A stretch of 64,000 bases of DNA from Ectobius pallidus (Eukaryota > Arthropoda > Insecta > Blattodea > Ectobiidae): assembly GCA_964059195.1 (NCBI GenBank), contig CAXKWD010000006.1, positions 68,527,073 to 68,591,072 of the forward strand. The letters run 5' to 3'. Positions 46,336-57,282 of this stretch are shown one piece after another. The translations under genes and the position numbers were made by a program. Each line of letters begins with the position of its first letter. The stretch's first letter is position 1. The notes under the pieces are model-generated. The model was not told the origin of the DNA, did no database searches, and saw nothing but the letters and a program-made list of their open reading frames with translations.

Positions 46336-47514
46336 ATGGCGCCGATGTTAGATGCTGCTGCATCATGCTCCGTGAAAGAAACGGTGGTATCCGATGAAAA
46401 GTGTGGGAAATGCAACAAAATTGTAAAGAATGGTGTTCTATGTGCAATCTGCGATAAATATTATCATTTTCGCTGTGGATATGTTGATTTAAAGAGGAAG
46501 AAAGATGAACCTTGGTCCTGTCCGCGCTGTGTAAGTGACGATCTGACGCTTGCCGACATTTGCTCAAGTAATCGGGATTTGAATGAAAACCACACATCCC
46601 TGCTGGGAAATTATTATTAACGTCTTGCAGAATGATCTCCAAGAACTTAAGTTGGAAAATGATGATCTCAGGAAACGAGTGCTACAGCTAGAAGCAAATT
46701 CACATGCTAATGCGTGTTTTCAAACAGTGAGTAAACGAAAAGGACGCCCTGCTGCTAACCGTTTTTCTAACTGTGAAACAAAAATTTTGTCTAATAATAA
46801 CTACAAAGACACAAATAACAAATTCTCAATCCTAAGCTGTGTTGATGAGGAAGTTAAAACATCTAATGAATCAAAACATGGATCTCACATAAAAGGGCAA
46901 AAAAGTGAAAATGTACGTTGTAAGCCTAAGCCTATTTCAAATTCTTTAACTAACCTAGTTTCCATATTCTCTGATAGTCACGGAAGAGGCTTAGCAGATG
47001 AGGTGAAATGTGGACTCTCAAATGTAACAGTTCAGAGTTTTGACAAGCCAGGGGCCCCTATAGCAGAGGTGACAAAACGCGTGAGAGAAACAAACATTTC
47101 CAGTAAAAGTGAACATATAATTATAATTGGTGGTACGAATGAAATGAGTAAGAATAACGGTGCTGATGTTATCAGAACACTAAAGAAAAAGTTACGAATC
47201 TAACAGACAAAAAAGTGATCGGTGCAAATATTCCTCACAGGTATGACTTAATGCAAAACTCATGTGTAAATGCAGAAATAAACATTACGAACAAAAAAAT
47301 ATCAGCCTTATGCAGGATGTTCAACAATGTGAAAGAGCTAGACGTTAGTAAGTTAGATAGAAATCTATTCACAACTCATGGTTTGCACTTCAACGCATCA
47401 GGTAAAGCCATTATTGGAAATAAGATCTGTAAAATGATAAAACAAGATCTTGATGCTCAGCGCATATCAATGAATTCAGTAATTCCTCTTAAGTATATAG
47501 AGCAGGGAAACTGA
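46336..47514 (+). pseudogene. LINE ORF1: PHD finger, coiled coil, SGNH-type esterase (frameshifted)
   Basis: An ATG at 46336 in AAGATGGCG context is a better start than the in-frame ATG at 46309. The zinc finger reads CGKCNKIVKNGVLCAICDKY, YHFRCGYV and WSCPRC, giving C-X2-C...C-X2-C...H-X2-C...C-X2-C of PHD type. After a frameshift near 46600 comes a short coiled coil (LQELKLENDDLRKRVLQLE). Then come SGNH esterase blocks: FSDSHGRGL (nucleophile Ser), IIIGGTNEM and, after a second frameshift near 47190, THGLHFNASG (catalytic His). In CR1-type elements ORF1 binds element RNA; the exact role of the esterase is not settled. Two frameshifts make this copy non-functional. Confidence 0.85.
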
Positions 47515-47517
47515 AAT

Positions 47518-48058
47518 ATGCTACGTACCCACTCCGTTAAAAGGATCTGGGATACTAAACAAAGGGTAACTTTTGAAACTTTAGGAACAAAATTTGCTTC
47601 AAATGTTAAGACTAACGCTGTCAATGAATCTACTATCATCACTGAAAGTATTATTAATGGAAACTATGTAAATAACAGAAATAATATATCTAAGGAAAAT
47701 AGGCCTATAATTACAAATTGTAGTATAAAGAGAAATAGCAGTGATTGAGATAGTAGTAGTTATAACAGCTATAAGACTAGTTGTAGTGATTCTTATAGGA
47801 TTAAAAATATTGTAAACACCATTTCTCTCTCATGTCAAAATGTACAAAGTCTACGGAACAAAATTCTTGAACTAGAAGTATACCTTCATGATGACTTAAA
47901 GAACACAAACGTTTTATTTCTTACAGAACACTGGTTAGAGAAAGAAGAAATTAAGTCCTGTAGTATTAATAATTTTAAACTTTCTAGTTGTTTCTGTCGA
48001 GCTAAGCAAAAAGGTGGAGGTGCTGCAATATATGTGAAAGATGGTATAGAAAGTATAG
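47518..48058 (+). pseudogene. LINE ORF2 N-terminus: AP endonuclease, truncated by BEL insertion
   Basis: ATG at 47518 lies 3 nt after the ORF1 stop (47512-47514) and in the same frame. A TGA at 47746-47748 interrupts it. Beyond this, the frame reads ISLSCQNVQSLRNKILELEV, then VLFLTEHWLEKEE and GGGAAIYVKDGIESI. These are the first endonuclease blocks: catalytic Asn in CQNVQSL, catalytic Glu in TEHWL, and GG.A.YV. The enzyme nicks target DNA to prime reverse transcription. Coding is broken at the duplicated TATAG where the BEL element inserted. Serine-rich repeats (SSSYNSYKTSCSDS) precede the domain. Confidence 0.85.
48054..48058. other. Target site duplication (left), BEL element
   Basis: TATAG, repeated exactly at 55796-55800. 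Confidence 0.9.
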
Positions 48059-48982
48059 TGTTTGGGACTAGGCTCGTGAGAGGACCAATGCTAGGGATTG
48101 GACGATAATATCCGTGAGATGGATAAATGTAGGATAGCTTAATAAGGTAGCTTCATGTAAGTATGAAACAATGTACATGTGAGAAGTATAAGATTTCGGA
48201 GGACCATTTAGAGCAAGAAGGGACTATATCACGAGGTCACTGGGTACAGAGATCTAAGGAAACATATTGGTTAAACAATCTAGAATGTAATGAAATACTT
48301 GCACTTTATTAATACTTGTAACACTCGAAGAAATAATAGGTGAACACTGAATGATAATTGAATAAACAAGTTGAAACAATGAATTGGAATTTGGCGCGAA
48401 CCAGATTGCACCACTAGAGGTAATTTAGTAAATTTTGTAATTTACTAATGAATTATATCTCAATTTAACGGTAATAAAATTTGCAGTAGAATGTATGTAT
48501 TTTAAGTTATTAACACTTGATTGTTCACGTTTTATAGCTTCTTGGTGAGTGATGACGTCACACGCTATTTAATTACTTGGAACTAATAAGTGAATCTAAT
48601 GAACTTATAATACGGCGAATAAGTAAATTATGTATAAGTAATTTACTTGAAATTAATAAAACTTATAAGGAAGTTTTATTCCAATGATTTCTAGTGAAAA
48701 TACAAAGAGCGCGAACTGGCTTTTGTTACTAGAACCGGAGCAGTGTCAGACCGTGACTTGATCGTGTAACTGCAGGCTTAATACTGATGAGGCTTCCTGA
48801 CGCTCTTTAAGGCGTCTTTAAAGAGGGAATACCCGACACAAAGAACTCGTGATCAGGATATGATGAAATATACGCCTACTCAACTTAATGCTTGGCGCAA
48901 GAACACCTGGCGGATGATTTGAATTAAAACTATTCACTGCACAAATAAATATGCTGGAAAAAACACTTAGCTTGCGTGAACA
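48059..48982 (-). repeat. BEL element 3' LTR
   Basis: Bounded by TG...CA on the plus strand, 924 bp. In element sense it starts TGTTCACGCAAGC and ends CCCAAACA. A palindromic TGACGTCA lies at 48553-48560. The purine-rich stretch expected just inside this LTR is weak (GGCGCGGAGTA). Confidence 0.95.
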
Positions 48983-49356
48983 TACTCCGCGCCATTGACT
49001 ATTAACGTCAATAAAAACATAACAGGAAGGCAAGCTATAATAGAGAGACACTTGTATGTACACAAACAAGCACTGACTCTAATTGGATGTATACATGTGA
49101 TATGTATTGGAAAATTACTTCTTACATATATTGCAAGAATATGATATTGAATAAAAAGCACTGAGTTCACTATTTACATTGAAGCACACGACACTCTTGA
49201 ACTGAAAACCAGAGAGAGGTCTTTCAAATAGCAAGATTGATAGAAAGAAAAATGCATGTAACACATCTCGCAAGAGTACGATTTGTTACAGAGATAGATG
49301 AGAAATGGACTTCAAGTGGAGAATCTTGAATATAAGATCATAGAAAGTGTCATATG

Positions 49357-52300
49357 CTACTCGTCTTGGGGTAGAGGACACACTTTGACTATGGGCCGCT
49401 TATATTCGCCACTGGAAGTGCGCACAGTAATCACTCGAACCAAGCCGTCTTCTCCCGGATGAGTAGCGGTGATCACGCCTAACTTCCATTGAAGAGGAGG
49501 AATGTTGTCTTCCTTCAAGATGACGACAGTACCAACTTGAATGTTGTCACTGGAACAGGTCCATTTCTGCCTTTGTTGTAGTGAGTGAAGATATTCGGAT
49601 GACCAGCGTTTCCATATGTGTTGCAAATGATTTTGTAACAGCTGCCATTTTTCTAAGTACTTCTTATCTTCCGTAGGAGGATGTGAAGGTAGAGATATGA
49701 GAGGTTCTCCAATTAAGAAGTGACCAGGAGAAAGGTATGACAAGTCAGCTGGATCATCATTTAGACGAACAAGTGGTCTAGAATTCAAGCAAGCTTCGAT
49801 TTGAGATAGAAGCGTAGAAAGCTGTTCATATGTGAGAATTTGAGCTCCCATAACTCGCCTGAGATGAAACTTCATAGATTTCACTGCTGCTTCATGCAGA
49901 CCACCGAAATGGGAAGAATTTGGAGGAATGAACGACCAGCAATAATCGTGGTTTGCAGTGAAATTTTGAATTGTAGTTTGAAAATCTCTTGACTGCAATA
50001 GCAATCTGAGCTCCCTTAACTTGTTGTTTGCTCCAACAAAGTTAGTGCCATTGTCACTGAAGATTTCTTTACAGAGTCCTCGACGTGCTGTAAATCTTCG
50101 TAGGGCTGCTATGAAGGCATCTGATGTTAGATCAGAAACTAACTCAATGTGAATGGCCTTTGTTACCAAGCAGACAAAAATAGCGATGTAAGCCTTTACA
50201 GTAGTTTTACTGCGTGGAGCCCCATATCTTATGTTGAAGGGTCCAGCGTAATCGACTGCGGTGCGGAGAAAAGGTCTAGCAGGAGTTATTCTATAGCTAG
50301 GAAGATTTCCCATTAACTGTTGAGAACTTTCTGCTTTTAGCTTGTAACACGTGAGACATCTATGCAAAATAGATTTTACTACTCTGCGAATACTAGGTAT
50401 CCAGTAGGCTTGTCGTAATGAAGCTGTAAGCAGCTGATGCGAAGCATGTAATAGCTTGCGATGCTCATATTCTACAATCAGAACTGTTAAATGATGTCGG
50501 GATGGCAATATAACCTGATGTCTTGCATCATGTGTAAGATCTGATTTTTCCAACCGTCCACCCACTCTTATAACGTTGTTCTGATCTAGGAATGGAACTA
50601 ATGCATGGATAGAGCTTTTCACTGAAACTTGTTTGTTGTTGCTAAGATCTTTCAGCTCTTGAGAGAAAGCTTCTTTCTGAGCAATTTTAACACAAACTTG
50701 TAGAGCATTTTGTAATTCTTCTGCTGCGAGAGGTCCATGATATTTGTTTTCATGGCGGCAGGCAGAAATAAATCTATACATATAACAAGTAACTCTCTGC
50801 AAGCGCTTGAGATTAGAGAATCTTGTAATAAAACTATCTTCTACTACAGTAGCTGCCATGCAGATGGAAGTAAGTTGCTCTGAGGAATCTGGAGGGCTTA
50901 ATTGTTTTGGCTGTTCCGGCCATAATGTTGTGTTATGAGCCAACCACTTAGGACCGTGCCACCACAAATCAATATCAGACAATTGTTCAGAATATACACC
51001 TCTTGAAACGAGATCAGCTGGGTTGTTGTCTGTAGAAACATGTCGCCAGGCTGCTGTTTCAGAAAGCTCTTGTATTTGCGACACACGGTTGGACACAAAT
51101 GTTTTCCATGTTCGTGAATCTGATTTTATCCACGACAGAACAATAACTGAGTCTGACCATAGATAATTTTGTGAGGTTTGAATGTTAAGGTCATTCAACA
51201 CCTTGTTGTACAGTTTAGATAACAGCAATGCTCCACAAAGTTCAAGACGTGGAATGGTTTGCCTTTTAAGAGGGGCAACCTTAGACTTGGAACATAGCAA
51301 GTTAATTGTAACTTCACCTTCAATGTTCACAGAACGGAGATATATGCATGCACCGTAGGCCTTTTCTGAAGAGTCACAGAAGCCATGGATCTGTATATCT
51401 TGAAGGGTACCATGTGTGAGAACAAATCGTGGAATACGCATCGTGTGTATTGTACCTAAAATGTCGCAGATCTCAATCCATTTCTCTGCTATGTGTGAAG
51501 CTACCTCCTCGTCCCAGTCAAGTTTTTCAATCCATAATGATTGCATGAAGATTTTGGCATTGATAACCATAGGACTGACAAGGCCTAAAGGATCAAAAAT
51601 GGATGATATGACTGATAGGATAGTACGCTTGGTAAGTTTAACTCGAGTATGAGTTTGGAGAGAAGGATGGGATTGAATCTGGAAGTTATCAGTTGAAGGA
51701 TGCCATAGTAAACCAAGGGCATGTGCATTTTCAATGTTGTCAAGAGACAGAGGCAACTGGGTCTCTCGATAAGATGATGGTACAGATTCCAGCAATGCTT
51801 CATGGTTGGAACACCACTTTCGCAAGGGAAATCCGCCACTGTCAAGCATGAGGATTAATTCTTCTTGAAGGCGTAGCGCTTCTTGAAGATTATCATGTCC
51901 TGCCAGGCAGTCATCTACATAGAAGGAAGTCCTGACTGCTTGTGAAGCGAGAGGGTATTTAGCTTCTTCTTCTATTGACAGCTGGTGCAGGGATCTTATG
52001 GCTAAAAATGAAGCTGATTTAGTACCATAAGTCACGGTAGTTAAGGCATAATCTTGTATGGGTTCATCTGTGCTGGAACGCCATACAATCCTTTGAAGAT
52101 TTTGATCAATCTCGTTCATTTTAATGCGTCTGTACATTTTAGAGATGTCAGCTGAGAACGCATACTTATATGTTCGAAAGCGAATTATAATTGATGATAG
52201 GTCATCTTGCACTGTAGGCCCTAATTTCAGAATGTCATTTAGGGACTTGCCTGAAGATGTTTTTGCAGAAGCGTCAAACACAACTCTAGTCTTGGTTGTA

Positions 52301-54567
52301 GTAGACGAGGGCTTGATTACTGCATGATGTGGTAAATAGAAGCATTTTTCACCTGGCTGTGGAAGTGAAACCTTCTTCATGTGTCCCAATTCTTCATATT
52401 CTTGCATGAATTTTTTGTAATCTTCCTGCAAGACAGAATTGGTTTGGAATTTTCGCTCCAGATGCTCTAAGCGTTTTACGGCTTGTGGTCTGGATTCGCC
52501 CAAGGAGTCCTGAGATCGATTCTTGGGTAATTTCACTACAAAAGCACCGTCCTCTGCACGAATAGTGTTTTGTACGAAGTGCTCTTCACATTCCCTTTCT
52601 TCTTTAGTAAACACTGGTTTAGGAAAGTCTTCTAGTTCCCAGAATCGTCTTAACTGTGTATCAACATTATCAACAGTCACAAATAAATTGTGTTGAGCGA
52701 ATGTGACCTTCTTGGATTTAATTGCTTTCTTGGGAATAGTTCCACTAAGTATCCAACCTAGTTCCGTGTTACTAAGAATAGGGTTATTAGGAATGACTAT
52801 TCTTTCATTAGTGAATAGTTGGTAAAACAAGCTAGCACCAATGAGGATTTGGACATCACCAGGGATGTAGAATTTAGGATCCGCTAATGTTATTTCACTA
52901 GGAATATTGAAATGTTTGGGATCTATACGGACTGAAGGAAGTTTGTTTGCAATGTGAGGGATTACTAGACAACTCATTTCAGCCTGGAAATTCTGGATTC
53001 TGGATCGCAGATTAACCTTAACACTGTGATTGCAAGAAGAGGTGCCATTAATACCTCGTATCTGAGTGTCGACATCTGTGGTTGGCAGCTGCAACTTCTT
53101 GGCTAAACCTTCAGTTATGAAGTTCAATTGGCTTCCTGAGTCCAGTAACGCTCTGCATAACACTAAATTTCCTTGTCTATCTTCAAGATGCACTGCTGCT
53201 GTTGCTAATAAAATCTCCCTTTGGTTGGAATTTTCTTTTATCGAACAATAACTAGCAGGTACATTATCTGTAGATTCAGACGGTTGATGTGGTTGTCGAG
53301 GAGCCTTTTTACTGTCTCGTGTGTTATTATGTAACAGTTTGCTGTGTGAAGCCTTTCCACAATTACAGAATGACTTGATTTTGCAATTGTCTCTTTTGTG
53401 ACCTTTGGAGAAACAGTTTGCACATAAACCTTTGCTTTTCACAAAATCCCAACGTTGATCTACACTCAACTGTGAAAACTTGTCGCACTTATATAAATTG
53501 TGACTTTCCTTGCAACAAGGACATGTATCACCTTTGATGGCAACATAAGATTGACGAGTCGTTTTTACAGATTTCTTTTGTGTATGTCTTTCACCTTTTT
53601 CCTTGGATGGGCTTGGCACATTGTTAGAATTGGATAGCACTTCTAAAGAATGAGCCTTGGCTTCTAGGAAGTTCATCAACTCTTGAAGCGGTGTGAACCT
53701 TTGTGAGTCAATTTTGCTCTCCCATTCCTTGCGTGTAGTTTCACCAAGATGATCCAATATTAATTGAATGAACATGAATTCGTGTAATGGGATTTCAATG
53801 TTGAGAGCTTCGATGGCGTTAAGATTGCTTTGAAACTGATTTAATAAGTTTCGCAAGTCTGTAACATTTTCATCTTTCATTATTGGTAATGAAAGTAGAT
53901 TTTTGATGTGAGCTGTGGCAATAACTCGAGTATTATCATATCTAGAGCACACCAAGTTCCATGCTATAGTAAAATTCTCATTCGTGACTGGAAGATTCTG
54001 AATGAGCGCGTGAGCCTGCCCCTTCAGAGAACTCAGCAAATAATGATATTTCTGGATGGAATCCAACGATTCATTGTTTACCACTAAGCTACTGAAAGTG
54101 TCGTGATAGTGTTTAAAGTTAGTCACATCCCCACTAAACACTGGAATTTGAATCCTTGGAAGTTGTATATTTCTATTGTTGCATTGTGAAGTAGAAGATT
54201 GACACGTGTGATGCGAATTACCACTGTGATTAGATTGATGACTGTGATGAGAGCCTACACTACGCACTGGTTGGTCGTGTAGAAATAACAATTCACTAAG
54301 CTTAGCCTTTAGCACCTTGTACTTGTTATTCATCTCTTCGTCATACTGTGCGTGCATGTCAAGTTCACTTTCAGCTTCGATAATAGCTTCAATTTGAGTT
54401 TGTACCACTTCATAATTTTGCCACACTTCGTTAAGAGTGTCATATTCAACTTTTAATCGAAATATATCAACTTCTTCAGTAATATTGTCACTGTACTTCT
54501 GAATGTACGTAAGTTTTCTTTTAAGAAAAGCACGTTTTTTCGTTAATTCCTTCAATTCACTTTCCAT
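49357..54567 (-). CDS. BEL/Pao Gag-Pol polyprotein, 1736 aa
   Basis: One intact frame, about 305 bp downstream of the 5' LTR. Order by residue: coiled coil 1-97; Ser/His-rich linker 103-135; Gag core of DUF1759 type 138-310 (RIQIPVFSGD at 139-148); Cys/His fingers 349-361 and 382-395 (CANCFSKGHKRDNC); retropepsin-like DUF1758 protease with DSG at 476-478; reverse transcriptase with D807 (FSADISKMYRRI) and YVDD at 883-886; RNase H with D1065, E1109 and D1139; integrase zinc site (H1369, H1374 or H1377, C1404, C1407); integrase core D1439, D1505, E1559; DUF5641-type tail 1640-1736. All catalytic residues looked for are present. The 53-residue gap between the second Asp and the Glu, and the order protease-RT-RNase H-integrase with DUF5641, are BEL/Pao traits. 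It copies element RNA into cDNA and integrates it, acting in cytoplasmic particles and the nucleus. Confidence 0.95.
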   Translation of the reverse strand: MESELKELTKKRAFLKRKLTYIQKYSDNITEEVDIFRLKVEYDTLNEVWQNYEVVQTQIEAIIEAESELDMHAQYDEEMNNKYKVLKAKLSELLFLHDQPVRSVGSHHSHQSNHSGNSHHTCQSSTSQCNNRNIQLPRIQIPVFSGDVTNFKHYHDTFSSLVVNNESLDSIQKYHYLLSSLKGQAHALIQNLPVTNENFTIAWNLVCSRYDNTRVIATAHIKNLLSLPIMKDENVTDLRNLLNQFQSNLNAIEALNIEIPLHEFMFIQLILDHLGETTRKEWESKIDSQRFTPLQELMNFLEAKAHSLEVLSNSNNVPSPSKEKGERHTQKKSVKTTRQSYVAIKGDTCPCCKESHNLYKCDKFSQLSVDQRWDFVKSKGLCANCFSKGHKRDNCKIKSFCNCGKASHSKLLHNNTRDSKKAPRQPHQPSESTDNVPASYCSIKENSNQREILLATAAVHLEDRQGNLVLCRALLDSGSQLNFITEGLAKKLQLPTTDVDTQIRGINGTSSCNHSVKVNLRSRIQNFQAEMSCLVIPHIANKLPSVRIDPKHFNIPSEITLADPKFYIPGDVQILIGASLFYQLFTNERIVIPNNPILSNTELGWILSGTIPKKAIKSKKVTFAQHNLFVTVDNVDTQLRRFWELEDFPKPVFTKEERECEEHFVQNTIRAEDGAFVVKLPKNRSQDSLGESRPQAVKRLEHLERKFQTNSVLQEDYKKFMQEYEELGHMKKVSLPQPGEKCFYLPHHAVIKPSSTTTKTRVVFDASAKTSSGKSLNDILKLGPTVQDDLSSIIIRFRTYKYAFSADISKMYRRIKMNEIDQNLQRIVWRSSTDEPIQDYALTTVTYGTKSASFLAIRSLHQLSIEEEAKYPLASQAVRTSFYVDDCLAGHDNLQEALRLQEELILMLDSGGFPLRKWCSNHEALLESVPSSYRETQLPLSLDNIENAHALGLLWHPSTDNFQIQSHPSLQTHTRVKLTKRTILSVISSIFDPLGLVSPMVINAKIFMQSLWIEKLDWDEEVASHIAEKWIEICDILGTIHTMRIPRFVLTHGTLQDIQIHGFCDSSEKAYGACIYLRSVNIEGEVTINLLCSKSKVAPLKRQTIPRLELCGALLLSKLYNKVLNDLNIQTSQNYLWSDSVIVLSWIKSDSRTWKTFVSNRVSQIQELSETAAWRHVSTDNNPADLVSRGVYSEQLSDIDLWWHGPKWLAHNTTLWPEQPKQLSPPDSSEQLTSICMAATVVEDSFITRFSNLKRLQRVTCYMYRFISACRHENKYHGPLAAEELQNALQVCVKIAQKEAFSQELKDLSNNKQVSVKSSIHALVPFLDQNNVIRVGGRLEKSDLTHDARHQVILPSRHHLTVLIVEYEHRKLLHASHQLLTASLRQAYWIPSIRRVVKSILHRCLTCYKLKAESSQQLMGNLPSYRITPARPFLRTAVDYAGPFNIRYGAPRSKTTVKAYIAIFVCLVTKAIHIELVSDLTSDAFIAALRRFTARRGLCKEIFSDNGTNFVGANNKLRELRLLLQSRDFQTTIQNFTANHDYCWSFIPPNSSHFGGLHEAAVKSMKFHLRRVMGAQILTYEQLSTLLSQIEACLNSRPLVRLNDDPADLSYLSPGHFLIGEPLISLPSHPPTEDKKYLEKWQLLQNHLQHIWKRWSSEYLHSLQQRQKWTCSSDNIQVGTVVILKEDNIPPLQWKLGVITATHPGEDGLVRVITVRTSSGEYKRPIVKVCPLPQDE

Positions 54568-54850
54568 CTTGAATGCGAAATGTGGAAATTACTTGTTCTT
54601 GAAGATTTGAAATTCTACCACTGCTGCACGATAATGCATGTATTAACTGTTCACTGTCTTCTTGATGTTCACTGAGGACCGGAATCCCACGATGAGTCGA
54701 ATCACTGCTGCATGATGCTGTCTTCGATGCGAAGTTCAGGGTTGCTGGAACTCACGAACTGACCGACGCGGAAGCACATATGAATGAGACGAACTCGAGA
54801 AACGGTATTTGCGAATACAAGTATGCAATAAATAAGATTGTACCAATATG

Positions 54851-54872
54851 ATCCTGCCCGGTAAAGGACCAA
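54851..54872 (-). promoter_or_regulatory. BEL primer-binding-like site
   Basis: Next to the 5' LTR, in element sense T then TGGTCCTTTACCGGGCAG. It begins with TGG, complementary to a tRNA 3' CCA. I could not match the rest to a specific tRNA. Confidence 0.6.
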
Positions 54873-55795
54873 TGTTTGGGACTGGCTCGTGAGAGGACCA
54901 ATGCTAGGGATTGGACGATAATATCCGTGAGATGGATAAATGTAGGATAGCTTAATAAGGTAGCTTCATGTAAGTATGAAACAATGTACATGTGAGAAGT
55001 ATAAGATTTCGGAGGACCATTTAGAGCAAGAAGGGACTATATCACGAGGTCACTGGGTACAGAGATCTAAGGAAACATATTGGTTAAACAATCTAGAATG
55101 TAATGAAATACTTGCACTTTATTAATACTTGTAACACTCGAAGAAATAATAGGTGAACACTGAATGATAATTGAATAAACAAGTTGAAACAATGAATTGG
55201 AATTTGGCGCGAACCAGATTGCACCACTAGAGGTAATTTAGTAAATTTTGTAATTTACTAATGAATTATATCTCAATTTAACGGTAATAAAATTTGCAGT
55301 AGAATGTATGTATTTTAAGTTATTAACACTTGATTGTTCACGTTTTATAGCTTCTTGGTGAGTGATGACGTCACACGCTATTTAATTACTTGGAACTAAT
55401 AAGTGAATCTAATGAACTTATAATACGGCGAATAAGTAAATTATGTATAAGTAATTTACTTGAAATTAATAAAACTTATAAGGAAGTTTTATTCCAATGA
55501 TTTCTAGTGAAAATACAAAGAGCGCGAACTGGCTTTTGTTACTAGAACCGGAGCAGTGTCAGACCGTGACTTGATCGTGTAACTGCAGGCTTAATACTGA
55601 TGAGGCTTCCTGACGCTCTTTAAGGCGTCTTTAAAGAGGGAATACCCGACACAAAGAACTCGTGATCAGGATATGATGAAATATACGCCTACTCAACTTA
55701 ATGCTTGGCGCAAGAACACCTGGCGGATGATTTGAATTAAAACTATTCACTGCACAAATAAATATGCTGGAAAAAACACTTAGCTTGCGTGAACA
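54873..55795 (-). repeat. BEL element 5' LTR
   Basis: 923 bp, TG...CA, apparently identical to the 3' LTR apart from a single-base indel. TGACGTCA at 55366-55373. Holds the element's promoter by position, but no TATA or initiator could be assigned with confidence. Confidence 0.95.
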
Positions 55796-55932
55796 TATAG
55801 TAATAAATAGCACTGAATACTGAGCCGTGAAAAACGGCTCATTTGCTAATATTAAAAGCACTCAGTAATTTAGCCAACTGCCTTTTACTTCAGAATGTAA
55901 AATCAAATATTTTTGACCCACTCTAAACAGCG
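55796..55932. other. Strip between two LTR elements
   Basis: Starts with the second TATAG (55796-55800) and ends with AGCG, the duplication of the next element. Continuing the LINE ORF2 frame gives several stops, so it is either decayed LINE or other host sequence. It contains a hairpin GAGCCG(TGAAAAA)CGGCTC at about 55821-55840. Confidence 0.5.
55929..55932. other. Target site duplication (left), second LTR element
   Basis: AGCG, repeated at 63798-63801. A 4-bp duplication is usual for Ty3/Gypsy-type integrases. Confidence 0.7.
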
Positions 55933-57282
55933 TGAAGGAGAAATTATTCGCAGTTATTACAGCCTCACTGTTGGGCACCAGTTGTGGTAGTAATGTTGCG
56001 TGAAGGGCTATAAGTCCTCTACTGATTTATTATAGCGTATTTATAATTACCCTCTTTCCTCGGCAGCAGTCGATCTTCAAGCATGATGTGGTCCAGTCTC
56101 GGGGTAGATGATTGGAAAGCAGGGCTGGACGATCGTTGTCATAGAAATAACTATACCTGTACATGTCATTTCTGATATAACAAATTCTTCAGTTTATTGT
56201 TCAACTAAACAAGTAGTACAAATTACATGAAGTCACGGTACACCTGAAGAGATACTTCATTTATATGATATCGATGTTGATTTTATAATTACGGTCCTTT
56301 AATGTTATTTTGCAAGCTATTCATGTGTGCGTCTATTTCTTAGGCCACAACGAGCCTAATACACTGTACGCCTTGTGGTGTACATCTATACTAGAAACAT
56401 TCCTATAATTCCCTATGAGGCAGTTGTGTACCTCTAGTCTAAACAACACTTGGTTCGTTACTTTGCTTTATTCTAATTATTCTAGCACACATGAACTTTC
56501 TTGAGTATTACTTTACATACCGAACATGGCTGAGAAGTGATCCCACAACCTTACCCTATCGGATATAGTTCAGAAGTCTTTTCACAACCTCACTCTATCG
56601 GATATAGTTTTGAAGTGTTACTTTACCTTACCAAGACAAAAATTAACTAACTATTTTACCCTAAAATATACGCCTCTCCTGATCGCGTATTGGCCACATT
56701 TATTTTCTGTGATTTAATTGGCGATTGCCATAATTGCAACTCAGCCAATGAAATCACGAATTCTTAACTAGAGGGAGTTGACACAAAATTTTCACACATT
56801 AATTATATATATTCTTTTTCTCACGATTTTAAGTTCTTACAACGCATGTTTACGCATTTATTCCGTAGCTTAAAATCCAATATTACATAGCCTAAAAATC
56901 CTATTCACAACAAGCAATCGTGTCTTATCTGAGATCTCATAGTTTAAGAAAGAGCTTCACCTTTTCACAGGCCTCCACAATTTATTCGATGGCACCTGGG
57001 TTTTATTACTAGGAACAACTAAATAATGTTGTCTTCTTTTGAAACAGTGTCTCCCCTATCCATTTATATTCCTTTGTAGTCCGGAAGCGGCTACGATCTT
57101 TCAACTTGTATATTTTCTGTTTTTAGCAAAGACCGAACTCATTTAAATTCAGGTACACGTTTTTCCGTGAGAATTAAACTTTCACCAAATATGCTAAAAT
57201 CATTGTCAAGTACTACTAACAATTTGTTTTGAATTAATTCCATTTCATATTTAATTAGCATTGCTTATTAAATTATGCCTCA
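55933..57282 (-). repeat. 3' LTR of second LTR element
   Basis: 1350 bp, TG...CA. Near its plus-strand left end lies TGTTGGGCACCAGTTGTGG, whose reverse complement resembles a tRNA-Lys-type primer site. Confidence 0.9.

Larger units (their letters stand above)
46309..48058 (+). mobile_element. CR1-like non-LTR retrotransposon, 5' part
   Basis: Consists of ORF1 (PHD-type zinc finger, coiled coil, esterase) and the start of ORF2 (AP endonuclease), cut at 48058 by the BEL element. Two frameshifts and two in-frame stops show it was already decaying. PHD finger plus esterase in ORF1 is known from CR1-group LINEs. Only 137 bp of possible continuation (55796-55932) is left before the second LTR element; the RT domain is not found in the window. 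Confidence 0.8.
48059..55795 (-). mobile_element. Complete BEL/Pao LTR retrotransposon
   Basis: 7.74 kb on the minus strand, with LTRs of 924 and 923 bp, a 5-bp duplication (TATAG), a primer-binding-like site next to the 5' LTR, and one uninterrupted Gag-Pol ORF. LTRs appear identical except for one extra A at 48068 or nearby. The insertion is therefore very recent and the copy may be active. No envelope-like ORF exists between the polyprotein stop and the 3' LTR (374 bp). Confidence 0.95.

Noticed and set aside
48818..49069. Short ORF repeated in both BEL LTRs (also 55631-55861)
   Set aside because: Duplicated only because the LTR is duplicated; no recognisable protein.
55981..56040. LTR boundary at TGTGGTAG instead of TGAAGGAG
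   Set aside because: Identity between the two copies extends 50 bp further left, and only the longer version gives a matching AGCG duplication on both sides.
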